From NCBI RefSeq assembly GCF_900113865.1, contig NZ_FOQY01000041.1, forward strand, positions 1-63,554: a stretch of DNA of 63,554 nucleotides. Reading direction: 5' to 3'. Positions 23,659 through 31,543 of the stretch are shown one piece after another. Numbering within the stretch: position 1 is the stretch's first letter; the number at the start of each line of letters is the position of its first letter. The position numbers were made by a program, and so were the translations under genes. The notes beneath the pieces are model-generated. The model made no database searches. It was not told the origin of the DNA and worked only from the letters and a program-made list of their open reading frames with translations. Origin of the DNA: Streptosporangium canum (GTDB lineage: Bacteria > Actinomycetota > Actinomycetes > Streptosporangiales > Streptosporangiaceae).

Positions 23659-24059
23659 CCGCCGTCGTGCGCCTCACCCTGCCGACCCGGCTCATCCTCA
23701 ACAAGCTCCTCGAGGCGCAGGAGCGGGAGATGTACGGGTTCGAGTTGCGCATCCTCACTGGCCTGCCCGGTCCCACGATCCACCAGATCCTCGCCCGCCT
23801 CGAAGCACGCGGCTGGGCCACCTCGAGGTGGGAGGACCGGCCGCCCGGCGGTCGGCCGCTGCGCCGCTACTACCGGCTCACCCCAGACGGCGCCGCCCAA
23901 GCACGGACGGCACTCGCCAGGCGCGGCGCTGTGAGCGACTCTCCGCCCGCCCCGCCAGCCGAACACGCGGACAGCGGTGATCGCGCCCCACACGCAGCCA
24001 CAGACGCGCCCATACGCAACACAGGTCACACACGAAACGAGGAGACCAGCCGTGGCTGA
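23655..24059 (+). CDS. PadR-like winged-helix regulator
   Basis: 134 residues, GTG start by GTGA overlap. Residues 8-80 follow the PadR/MarR winged-helix plan: LILNKLLEAQEREMYGFEL, then GLPGPTIHQILARLEARGW and the wing WEDRPPGGRPLRRYYRLTPDG. The C-terminal dimer helix is replaced by a polar disordered tail. Likely a transcription regulator within the late-early segment. Confidence 0.75.
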   Translation: MTAVVRLTLPTRLILNKLLEAQEREMYGFELRILTGLPGPTIHQILARLEARGWATSRWEDRPPGGRPLRRYYRLTPDGAAQARTALARRGAVSDSPPAPPAEHADSGDRAPHAATDAPIRNTGHTRNEETSRG

Positions 24060-24369
24060 ACCCGACGAGGTCGAAGTCGAAGCGTGGGACGGAAGCGGCC
24101 GTCACATCGTCCGCATGCTCAACCCCGAGCCGCCCGTCACCGACCACACGCTCATCCCCACCGCCGAACTGGCCGAGCTTCGCCGGCGCGCCGAGCAGGC
24201 CGAGGCCGCCATCGCTCGCGCGGAGGCGCTGCACTCTCCCGACGACAGCAACCCGCACGGCCCTTGGTGCGGCACCTGCACGACGCGTTGGCCTTGCCGA
24301 ACGTGGACCGCTTTGCTCTCGGCCGGCAACCCGCCCGTAACCATCACCGAGGAGAAGCCCCGTGACTGA
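24052..24369 (+). CDS. Unknown early protein
   Basis: 105 residues, GTG start in the GTGGCTGA overlap. A central helix (AELAELRRRAEQAEAAIARAE) and a WCGTCTTRWPC motif that may bind zinc. Such modules are common in actinophage early genes; function unknown. Confidence 0.55.
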   Translation: MAEPDEVEVEAWDGSGRHIVRMLNPEPPVTDHTLIPTAELAELRRRAEQAEAAIARAEALHSPDDSNPHGPWCGTCTTRWPCRTWTALLSAGNPPVTITEEKPRD

Positions 24370-24607
24370 CCTGATCTGGCGCCACTACGCCGAGCCCCAC
24401 TGGCCCCGTTTCTACCGGTACCGGGTGGCCGACGACGTCGCCGGATACCGGCTGGCGCGCAACGTCTACCCATGCGCCCCCACCCAGGAGGGAGGCCCTG
24501 AATCCCGTGGGTCCGCGTGGATCGGCCTCGCCCTCGTCATCGGCCGCTACGCCTACTGCGTGAAGTGGGCACACGCCCGACTGCGCCGGGAGGCGAGCCG
24601 TGGCTGA
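24362..24607 (+). CDS. Unknown small early protein
   Basis: 81 residues, GTG start in an 8-nt overlap (GTGACTGA). Aromatic-rich with a hydrophobic stretch (AWIGLALVIGRYAYCV), perhaps membrane-associated. Ends in a CCGTGGCTGA junction. Confidence 0.5.
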   Translation: MTDLIWRHYAEPHWPRFYRYRVADDVAGYRLARNVYPCAPTQEGGPESRGSAWIGLALVIGRYAYCVKWAHARLRREASRG

Positions 24608-24866
24608 GATCCGCGCCTGGTGGGCGCCCTCCGACACACCCCCCAACAGCCCCGACTGGCGGCCGCTCGGCTACCTCACCGACGACGGCCTCCAGATCCT
24701 CGACGACCTCCCACACGAACACGTGCCGTTCAACTGGCCGTCCTTCACGCTCACCCTCACCCGCTGCACCGGCCATTGGCCCTGGAGCGCCTGGCGACTC
24801 CTTACCGGCACCACCCACCCCGCCGCGCGCAGGGCCAAGACCACCTACCACCGCCGCCGCCGCTGA
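24600..24866 (+). CDS. Unknown small early protein
   Basis: 88 residues, GTG start in the GTGGCTGA overlap. Trp-rich N-terminus and a strongly basic C-terminus (RRAKTTYHRRRR). No motif recognised. Confidence 0.5.
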   Translation: MAEIRAWWAPSDTPPNSPDWRPLGYLTDDGLQILDDLPHEHVPFNWPSFTLTLTRCTGHWPWSAWRLLTGTTHPAARRAKTTYHRRRR

Positions 24867-24894
24867 ACCACCGCACCACAAGGGGGACACAACC

Positions 24895-25710
24895 TTGCCC
24901 ATCAACCCGCACGCCTGCCCCGGCCCCTGCAACCGCGCCTACCGCGACGCCGTCGACGCCTACGACCGAGCCTTCATCGCCCACTGTCTGGCCATCGCTG
25001 CCTACCAGGAGGCCGTCGACGCCTACCCGGGCGTGGTCGCCGCCTGGCACGCTCCTCTGCTGTACCCCGCCCCACCGGCGCGGCCCGCGCCGCTCGCGCT
25101 GCCCACCATCCGCCCCTACCTCGCCAACCCGGTCTGGGACTCCCGCTGTACCCGCTACATCAGGCAGGCATTGGCCGAGCTTGACGACCTCGCCAGCGTC
25201 GCCCAGGCGCAGGTGGACGGCCACCGCGACGCCGGCGCCCGCTATGGCAAAACCGGCGCTGTCTCCAAGGTGCATGCCTCGTCGCCGTCACCGGTCACCG
25301 ACACCCTCGACGAGCTCTACGGCGCCCTCGTCGAAGTCGAAGACCAGTGGCGGGAATACCGCGGCTACCAGGACCGGCCGCGCCGGGCCCGCGGCAGCCA
25401 CGCCCGCCGGCTGACGATCGCCTGGCTCCTCGACGAACTCGACGCCATCCTGCTCCACCCCGGCAGCATCGCGTTCGGCACCGCCACACTCGCCTGGCAA
25501 CGGCGCCTCCGCGGGCTGACGAAGAGCGACCCGCTCGCGCGCCGCTCCCCGATCCGCTGCTCTCGCTGCTCCGAACGCCAGATCAGCCGCCGTGATGACG
25601 GCTACTACCAGTGCGGCAGTTGCGAGAAGCTGATGACGCAGACCGAGCACGACCGCGAATACAGCGAGCAGGCCGACCAGATCCACGAGCAGGAGGCGCA
25701 CGCGTCATGA
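24895..25710 (+). CDS. Unknown protein with C-terminal zinc ribbon
   Basis: 271 residues. TTG start chosen from the AAGGGGG site nine bases upstream. Helical N-terminal two thirds; the C-terminus is a zinc ribbon (CSRCSERQISRRDDGYYQCG, about 222-241) and an acidic tail. Could bind nucleic acid. Unrecognised family. Confidence 0.6.
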   Translation: MPINPHACPGPCNRAYRDAVDAYDRAFIAHCLAIAAYQEAVDAYPGVVAAWHAPLLYPAPPARPAPLALPTIRPYLANPVWDSRCTRYIRQALAELDDLASVAQAQVDGHRDAGARYGKTGAVSKVHASSPSPVTDTLDELYGALVEVEDQWREYRGYQDRPRRARGSHARRLTIAWLLDELDAILLHPGSIAFGTATLAWQRRLRGLTKSDPLARRSPIRCSRCSERQISRRDDGYYQCGSCEKLMTQTEHDREYSEQADQIHEQEAHAS

Positions 25711-25919
25711 CCCAAGACCACCCCGCCGACCGGACAGCCGAACTGGAGCAGCGACTCCACGAGGCAAACGCCGCGCTCGCCTGCTTCGTCCAGATGGCTG
25801 GCGGCCAGGTCATCGTTCCCGGGGACCTGTTCGCCCGCGCCATGCAGCGTCAGCGGCTCATCCAGGTGGACACTGCGCCCGGAGGAAACCGGACCTACAC
25901 GCTGGAGGGACTGCTGTGA
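25707..25919 (+). CDS. Unknown small protein
   Basis: 70 residues, ATGA overlap. Helix (AELEQRLHEANAALACF) then a beta segment. Unrecognised. Confidence 0.5.
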   Translation: MTQDHPADRTAELEQRLHEANAALACFVQMAGGQVIVPGDLFARAMQRQRLIQVDTAPGGNRTYTLEGLL

Positions 25920-26089
25920 TCGACCGCACGATCCGTGCCACGGCTACCGACCCGAAGGCAGGAATGACGCTCGCCGAGCTGGCCGCATTCGTCCAGGCGG
26001 CGCTGCGGGAGGACGCAGCCGACGACGTGCCGGTCAAGGCCATCGTGAACATGCGCGGCGGCATCAAAAAGCTGGAAACCCGGGCATGA
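25916..26089 (+). CDS. 57-residue protein
   Basis: GTG start by GTGA overlap, end by ATGA overlap. Contains MTLAELAAFVQAALREDA, then a VKAIVNMRGGIKKLE strand-turn. Resembles short actinophage proteins of unknown role. Confidence 0.5.
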   Translation: MIDRTIRATATDPKAGMTLAELAAFVQAALREDAADDVPVKAIVNMRGGIKKLETRA

Positions 26090-26502
26090 GCGACCTGGTG
26101 GCGTTCCTGCGCGCCCGCCTCGACGAAGACGAGCAGACAGCGCGAGCCGCTCATGGCCCGAACTGGAACGCAGAGAAGCGGGATGTCGCATATGGCGACG
26201 AGTGGGTCGTGTCCGCGATGACGCGGGCCGACGCAGCCCACATCGCTCGCCACGACCCGGCCCGCGTGCTCCGCGAGGTCGAGGCCAAACGGCAGATCAT
26301 CAACGAGCACCCGGCCCTGCCCGGCTTCAAAGAGGGCCACGCCTACACGGTGTGCACCCGATGCAGCGACTACCGGGGAGACGACGACCGCAGCATCGGT
26401 GACAGGCTCATTCGGCCTGCGGAAGCACCCTGCAAAACTCTCCGCCTGCTCGGCCTGCTGTACGCCGACCACCCCGACTACCGCCAGGAGTGGAACCCCT
26501 GA
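26086..26502 (+). CDS. DUF6221-like protein
   Basis: 138 residues. LVAFLRARLDEDEQTARAA at the N-terminus, HIARHDPARVLREVEAKRQI in the middle and LLYADHPDYRQEW at the end match the streptomycete/actinophage family I know as DUF6221. A CTRCSDYRG knuckle is present. Function of the family is unknown. Confidence 0.75.
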   Translation: MSDLVAFLRARLDEDEQTARAAHGPNWNAEKRDVAYGDEWVVSAMTRADAAHIARHDPARVLREVEAKRQIINEHPALPGFKEGHAYTVCTRCSDYRGDDDRSIGDRLIRPAEAPCKTLRLLGLLYADHPDYRQEWNP

Positions 26503-26726
26503 TGCCCGCGAGCCCCCGAACCAGGGGGCCCCACGCCCCACAATCACCTGGGACAATGAACAACATGGCGGAACCCCTCCCTCTGCCCCTCGACGTCCTG
26601 CCCTGCCTCAGCGGAGACGTCATCCTCATCCCCCGCGGCCTCATCTCCGCACGCCTCACACCCGAGCAGCAGCACGAACTCGCCGCGCGCCTACCCGCAC
26701 TCCAAGGCGCCGACTTGTCTCCCTGA
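26502..26726 (+). CDS. Small unknown protein, last early gene
   Basis: 74 residues from the TGATG overlap; an internal ATG at 26556 (giving 56 residues) is an alternative. The core (LPLDVLPCLSGDVILIPRGLISARL) is followed by a helix. Ends the early operon just before a terminator. Confidence 0.5.
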   Translation: MPASPRTRGPHAPQSPGTMNNMAEPLPLPLDVLPCLSGDVILIPRGLISARLTPEQQHELAARLPALQGADLSP

Positions 26727-26763
26727 TCGTTTCCGTGTCACACTTCGCGCAGACAAGACACGT

Positions 26764-26793
26764 ATGCCCTCACCCAGCCGGTGGGGGCATTTC
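26764..26793 (+). terminator. Terminator closing the early operon
   Basis: ATGCCC/GGGCAT and CACC/GGTG arms form a nearly continuous stem (26764-26790) followed by TTTC. It divides the early genes from the structural cassette. Confidence 0.7.
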
Positions 26794-26812
26794 GCGTATC
26801 CAGGGGGTGAAC

Positions 26813-27055
26813 GTGACCTCCCCGGAACCCGTCACCGCCGCAACCGCCGGCCGCCGCCTCGGCAAGACGCCCGCGACGATCCGCAAATGGGCCGAGCGCT
26901 ACCACGCCGCCCAGCTCGGTCGACAGAACCGCGCCGTCTACTACGACTTCGGCGACCTGGCCACCATCGACGCCTGCATCCACCGCGGCGACCCCGTCCC
27001 CGCCACCCCCGCCGACCGCGATCAGCTGCGCGCCGGCTACCGCAACGCCGCCTGA
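26813..27055 (+). CDS. MerR-like DNA-binding protein
   Basis: 80 residues. GTG chosen from AGGGGG five bases upstream. ATAGRRLGKTPATIRKWAERY is a MerR-type helix-turn-helix, and the YYDFGDLATIDACI end is the usual winged part. Such proteins commonly open actinophage morphogenesis operons and may act in packaging recognition or regulation. Confidence 0.7.
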   Translation: MTSPEPVTAATAGRRLGKTPATIRKWAERYHAAQLGRQNRAVYYDFGDLATIDACIHRGDPVPATPADRDQLRAGYRNAA

Positions 27056-27081
27056 CACCCCACCACACCGGGAGATCCCGC

Positions 27082-27357
27082 ATGCCCGCAGAGCCGTACC
27101 TGATCGCCGGCATCCGCACCATGCCCGAACACATGACCAGCCCGCCGCAGGTCCTGTTCACCGCCTGGCTGCTCGCCGAGAACATCGACCGCACCCGTGG
27201 CAGCAGCATCACCGTGTGGGACGAGGACCCGATCCGCGCCGAGTTCACCCTGTTCGAGCAGGACGAGAACGGTACTCCGATCATCGAGACGCTCTACGTG
27301 TCCACACTGCCCCCCATGAGCGGCGTCGCTGGCGGCGACCCCGAATACCAGCCCTGA
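27082..27357 (+). CDS. Unknown small protein before the structural genes
   Basis: 91 residues with GGGAG seven bases upstream. Mixed alpha/beta (FTAWLLAENIDR, ITVWDEDPIRAEFTLFEQDE). Unrecognised. Confidence 0.55.
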   Translation: MPAEPYLIAGIRTMPEHMTSPPQVLFTAWLLAENIDRTRGSSITVWDEDPIRAEFTLFEQDENGTPIIETLYVSTLPPMSGVAGGDPEYQP

Positions 27358-27368
27358 TCTGACCGTCG

Positions 27369-27406
27369 CCCTCCTGGGCGCCCAGCACACACACGCCCAG
27401 GGAGGG
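27369..27406 (+). promoter_or_regulatory. Hairpin over the next ribosome site
   Basis: CCCTCCTGGGCG (27369-27380) pairs with CGCCCAGGGAGGG (27394-27406) with one bulged G. The right arm contains the GGAGGG ribosome site of the structural gene at 27414, so it could limit its translation or terminate upstream transcripts. Confidence 0.5.
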
Positions 27407-27413
27407 CCCCACC

Positions 27414-28064
27414 ATGGCCGTAACCGCCTACGTCTACGGACAACTCAACAAGAGCCTGATGTCCGGCCTGATCAACTTCACCTCAGACACCATCAAGGCC
27501 ATGCTGCTGTCGGCCTACACCGTCGGCACGACGCTGGACAGCGCCCAGTTCCTGAACACCGTGACCGCGGCTGGCACCGAGGCGACCGGCTCCGGCTACA
27601 CCGCCGGCGGCGCCACGTTGGCCTCGAAGACCGTCACCTACACCGCGGCCAACTCGTGGACCACGCAGCGCGCCAACAGCACGGCCTACACCGTCGGCGA
27701 CGTCGTGCGCCCCGCCACCGGCAACGGCCTGGTGTACCGGTGCGTCGTCGCCGGCACGACCGGTGGCAGCATCCCCACGTACACCACGGTCGTGGGCGAC
27801 GACTTCACCGATGGCGGCGTGACCTGGGTGGCCGAGGGCTCCGGTGTGCTCGTCGTAGACGCCGCTGACCCATCGTGGACGACTATCAACCCGGGCACGC
27901 TCGCGGGCAGCCACGTCGTGTTCTACAAGGACACCGGCACCCCCGCCACCAGCCCCGTGATCGTGCTGTGGGACCTCGGTGGCACGCAGACCGCCAGCAA
28001 CGGCGGAACGTTCACCGCCACGCTGGACAGCACCGAGGGCCTGCTGACCATGTTCACAAGCTGA
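27414..28064 (+). CDS. Probable virion structural protein
   Basis: 216 residues, Thr/Ser/Gly-rich and beta-strand-dominated. A central WTTQRANSTAYTVGDVVRPA segment with VGDDFTDGGVTWVAEG is like the repeated sugar-binding/stalk motif of phage fibre and head-decoration proteins. Its position ahead of the terminase is unusual for a fibre. Virion location is inferred. Confidence 0.6.
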   Translation: MAVTAYVYGQLNKSLMSGLINFTSDTIKAMLLSAYTVGTTLDSAQFLNTVTAAGTEATGSGYTAGGATLASKTVTYTAANSWTTQRANSTAYTVGDVVRPATGNGLVYRCVVAGTTGGSIPTYTTVVGDDFTDGGVTWVAEGSGVLVVDAADPSWTTINPGTLAGSHVVFYKDTGTPATSPVIVLWDLGGTQTASNGGTFTATLDSTEGLLTMFTS

Positions 28065-28104
28065 CCCCCTCCGACGTCCGGCGTAGCTGTGCTGAGGGGG
28101 GCCC

Positions 28105-29703
28105 GTGGCGACGCGTCGTAACCTCTGCCTCAACCCAGCGGTCGGCAACAACACCACCGGCTGGGGCGGCGGGTCGACACCCGCCCGGACTGCGGTCAGC
28201 GGATTCGCTCGGTCCTGGGCCGCGAGATACACGGCCGGCACGTTCGCGGCCAGCGCGCCGACCAGCCTCAGCGCGGTCACCGTCGGCCTCACCTACACCG
28301 TCAGCATCTACCTGCGGCCAACCACCAACGGCGGCGGCAACATCTACATCGAGTGGCTCAACTCCGGCGGCGGCGGATTCGGCTACCCGTCCGCGAGCTA
28401 TTCACTCACCGCCGGAACTGTTGGCCGCGCCTCTGTCACCGCCGTCGCCCCCACCAACGCGGTCGGCTGCCGAGTCGTCGTCGACGGCATCAACATGTCG
28501 GTCAACAGCGTCGACGCCACCGCGGTACTGCTGGAGCAGGTCGCCGCCCTCGACACCTACTTCGACGGCGACACCAGCGGCGCCACCTGGGACGGCACCG
28601 CAGGCAACTCGTCCAGCACGCTGACCGACTCGGCCACCGTCACTGCCGCCGGAGCCGCCGGAGCTATCCGCGTCCGCGCCTCGGCCGGGCTGCTCACCGC
28701 CGTCCGCGCCGTCTCCCTGCCCGGGGCTGGTGGGGCGGTCCGCGTCCGAGCGGGATCCGGCCGAATCCAAGCCGCCGGCGCCGCACCGCAGTCTGCTGCC
28801 GCCGGGGCCGTGCGGATCAGAGCATCCGCCGGAACCATCACCGCAGCCCGCCACGCCCCGCTCGCCGCAACCGCGGGCGCCATCCGTATCCGCGCCGGAT
28901 CAGGAACCGTGACGGCCGCCCAGGCCGCCACCGTGACCGGTCGCCCCGGGGCGCTGCGCATCCGCGCGGGCGCCGGAACCGTCACCGCCGCCCAGGCCGC
29001 GCCCGTCACCGGCGCCTCGGCCAGTATCCGCACCCGCGCCGCCGCCGGGCAGGTCACCTCCGGCATCAGCATCACCGCCGCCGGGCCAGCCGCCGCCATC
29101 CGTCTCCGCAGTAGCGCGGGCCAGGCCGCCACCGTCCAGCACGCGCCGCTCGCCGGCACTTCGGCCCGGGCCGCCATCCGGGCGGGCTCCGGCACGGTGT
29201 CCACGGTCGCCGGCGGCGTGTCCGTCACGCTCACCGGCCCGGCCGCTGCCATTCGGCTCCGCACTGCAGCACCGGCCGTCACCGCAGCCCAGCAGCAGAC
29301 CCTGACCGGCAGCACGGCCACGATCCGGCTCCGCCCAGGCGGCGGCCAGCTCGTCGCCGCTCAGCAGACCACGCTCACCGGCGGCCTCAGCACCGTACGG
29401 CTGCGCGCCTGCGCAGGCACCGTCACCGCCGTCGACCTCGGCGACGGCGTCCTCCTCACCGGCAGCCCCGGCACCATCCGCGTCCGCACCGCGCCGGGCC
29501 TGGTCATCACCACACAGCAGCCCATCCTCGTCGGCGCGGCCGCCGCGATCCGCGTCCTGGCCCGCGCCGGAACCGTGACAGTAGGCGACGGCTCCGAAGT
29601 CGAAGTGCCGCCCATTGGTGTGGGCCCGCCCCGCCTCGTCTGGGCGGTCAGCCCGCCGAGCACCCGCTGGTCCACCAGCCCGCCCCGGATCGGGAGGTCA
29701 TGA
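28105..29703 (+). CDS. Fibre-like protein with 13 repeats of about 24 residues
   Basis: 532 residues, GTG start with GAGGGGG upstream. Residues 1-165 look like a carbohydrate-binding jelly-roll (RRNLCLNPAVGNNTTGW, typical of CBM-like modules on phage proteins). From about 178 to 500 there are 13 consecutive units of about 24 residues on the plan A-x-A-I-R-x-R-A-x-A-G-x-V-T-A-A-(7)-L-T-G; two units carry 3-residue insertions. The C-terminus (PPSTRWSTSPPRIGR) is Pro-rich. Likely a rod-like adhesin or head fibre. Confidence 0.7.
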   Translation: MATRRNLCLNPAVGNNTTGWGGGSTPARTAVSGFARSWAARYTAGTFAASAPTSLSAVTVGLTYTVSIYLRPTTNGGGNIYIEWLNSGGGGFGYPSASYSLTAGTVGRASVTAVAPTNAVGCRVVVDGINMSVNSVDATAVLLEQVAALDTYFDGDTSGATWDGTAGNSSSTLTDSATVTAAGAAGAIRVRASAGLLTAVRAVSLPGAGGAVRVRAGSGRIQAAGAAPQSAAAGAVRIRASAGTITAARHAPLAATAGAIRIRAGSGTVTAAQAATVTGRPGALRIRAGAGTVTAAQAAPVTGASASIRTRAAAGQVTSGISITAAGPAAAIRLRSSAGQAATVQHAPLAGTSARAAIRAGSGTVSTVAGGVSVTLTGPAAAIRLRTAAPAVTAAQQQTLTGSTATIRLRPGGGQLVAAQQTTLTGGLSTVRLRACAGTVTAVDLGDGVLLTGSPGTIRVRTAPGLVITTQQPILVGAAAAIRVLARAGTVTVGDGSEVEVPPIGVGPPRLVWAVSPPSTRWSTSPPRIGRS

Positions 29704-29706
29704 CAC

Positions 29707-29997
29707 ATGGCGTACATGGCCGCTTCTTCCAAAGAGGACGTGTACGTGGCCTGGGGGAGCGAGGCGGTTGGTCTGCCCGTGCAGATCGCGATCATCCCGT
29801 GCGTCTCGCCCGAGGACGAGCCGGCCGACGGCGACTACCACGACGCCACCTGGGACGGTTCTGAAGCGAGGCTGCTGATCGGCGCAGGTACCGACGTCGT
29901 CCTCACCCCCGGCCAGTACGTCGTCTGGGGGCGCCTCACCGCGGGCACCCGCCGCCCGGTCCGCCGGTCCGGGCTGCTGACCATCGGCACCCCATGA
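29707..29997 (+). CDS. Small structural-region protein
   Basis: 96 residues with GGAGGT eight bases upstream. Beta-rich (EDVYVAWGSEAVGLPVQIAIIP, TPGQYVVWGRLTAG), like small virion proteins. Ends in ATGA overlap with the terminase. Confidence 0.55.
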   Translation: MAYMAASSKEDVYVAWGSEAVGLPVQIAIIPCVSPEDEPADGDYHDATWDGSEARLLIGAGTDVVLTPGQYVVWGRLTAGTRRPVRRSGLLTIGTP

Positions 29998-31529
29998 CCA
30001 CCCTGACCGCGTGGGAACACGCGGCCGCCCAGTTCCTGCCGCGCCGCCGCCGCTGGGCCACCCCCGGAGCCATGGCCGCCGAGCTCGACCCGACCACCGT
30101 GCAGACCCCGGCCCTCGACCTCATCGACGCCGAACTCGTCGCCCTGGCCGACGGCAGCGGCGACCGGCTCATGATCTTCATGCCGCCGCAGGAAGGAAAG
30201 TCGGTCCGCGCCTCCCACCGGTTCGTCGAATGGCTCCTCGTCGACAACCCCGACCTCCGCGTCGGCATCGTCTCCTACGCCGACGAGATGGCCCGCCGCT
30301 GGGGATCCGACATCAAGCTCGACGCCCAGACCTTCACCGGCATCGACGACACCATCGACCTCGGCATCCGCCTGCGCGCCGACTCCCGCGCCGCCGGACG
30401 GTGGCAGATCGACGGCCACAAGGGCGGCGTCTACTGCGTCGGCGTCGGTGGGGCACTGACCGGCAAACCGGTCGACGTGCTCGTCATCGACGACCCGATC
30501 AAGGACCTGGAGCAGGCGCAGTCCGCGGCCTACCGCGACCGGGCCTGGCGATTCTGGCAAGGCGTCGCCGTCCCGCGACTGGGCCCGGGCTCCCGGGTGG
30601 TGCTCATCCAGACCCGATGGCACGAAGACGACCCCGCCGGGCGGCTGCTGCAGCAGGACCCCGGCCGGTGGCGCGTCATCAGCATCCCGGCGATCGCCGA
30701 ATCCGTCGACGACCCGCTCGGCCGGCAGCCGGGCGAGGCTATGGTGTCGGCCCGCGGCGATCGGGACTGGGCGCGGATCCGCCGCGACGTCGGAGAGTAC
30801 GTGTGGGCCGCCCTCTACCAGCAGCGCCCCGCGCCGGCCGACGGCGGCCTGTTCAAACGGGCCGGGCTCCGCCACTGGAGCCCAGGCGCCGATCAGCGGC
30901 TCCTGCTCGGCGACCGGATGATCGACCTGCGCGACTGCTGGCGGTTCCTCACCGTCGACCTTGCCGCATCCACCAAGACGAGCGCGGACTACACCGCGGC
31001 CGCAGTCTGGGCCATCGGAGTCGACGGAGACCTCGTCATGCTCGACGGCATCCGCGAGCGCATGGATCCGGCTGGCCACTGGCCTGCCGTCCGCTCCCTG
31101 CGCGAGCGATGGTCGGCCGACGTCGTGTTCGTTGAATCGAGGATGTTCGGCACCACACTCGTCTACGAGGCGGGCCAAGCCGGGGTGCCGGTGCAGGAGC
31201 TGCACGCCGACGCCGACAAGGTCACCCGGGCCCTACCGGCCACCGCGCGCGCGGACTCCGGCCACCTGTGGTTCCCGCCGCAGGACCGGTTCCCCGAGGT
31301 GGCCGACTGGCGCGACGAACTCCTCGCCTTCCCGAACGGCAGCCACGACGACTGCGTGGACGTGGTCGCCTACGCCGCCCGCGTGGCCGGCGCCCACTGG
31401 CTACGGCAGGAACCCGCCGTCCTGGTCGACGCCCGCCGAGCATCCCGCGATGACGGCGTGATCGGCCAGGCATACGCCGCGGCGACCGGCGGCACCAGTG
31501 GCCTCGACTTCATGAACATCAACTACTGA
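29994..31529 (+). CDS. terL: Terminase large subunit
   Basis: 511 residues. ATPase motor with Walker A MPPQEGKS (63-70), Walker B DVLVIDDP (161-168), and a C-terminal RNase H-like nuclease with Asp322 (LTVDLAAS), Glu381 (VVFVESRMFG) and Asp453/Asp456 (HDDCVDVVAYA). Length and motifs match phage TerL. It packages concatemeric DNA into the head encoded directly downstream. Confidence 0.93.
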   Translation: MTTLTAWEHAAAQFLPRRRRWATPGAMAAELDPTTVQTPALDLIDAELVALADGSGDRLMIFMPPQEGKSVRASHRFVEWLLVDNPDLRVGIVSYADEMARRWGSDIKLDAQTFTGIDDTIDLGIRLRADSRAAGRWQIDGHKGGVYCVGVGGALTGKPVDVLVIDDPIKDLEQAQSAAYRDRAWRFWQGVAVPRLGPGSRVVLIQTRWHEDDPAGRLLQQDPGRWRVISIPAIAESVDDPLGRQPGEAMVSARGDRDWARIRRDVGEYVWAALYQQRPAPADGGLFKRAGLRHWSPGADQRLLLGDRMIDLRDCWRFLTVDLAASTKTSADYTAAAVWAIGVDGDLVMLDGIRERMDPAGHWPAVRSLRERWSADVVFVESRMFGTTLVYEAGQAGVPVQELHADADKVTRALPATARADSGHLWFPPQDRFPEVADWRDELLAFPNGSHDDCVDVVAYAARVAGAHWLRQEPAVLVDARRASRDDGVIGQAYAAATGGTSGLDFMNINY

Positions 31530-31543
31530 GCAGGGGGTCCACG

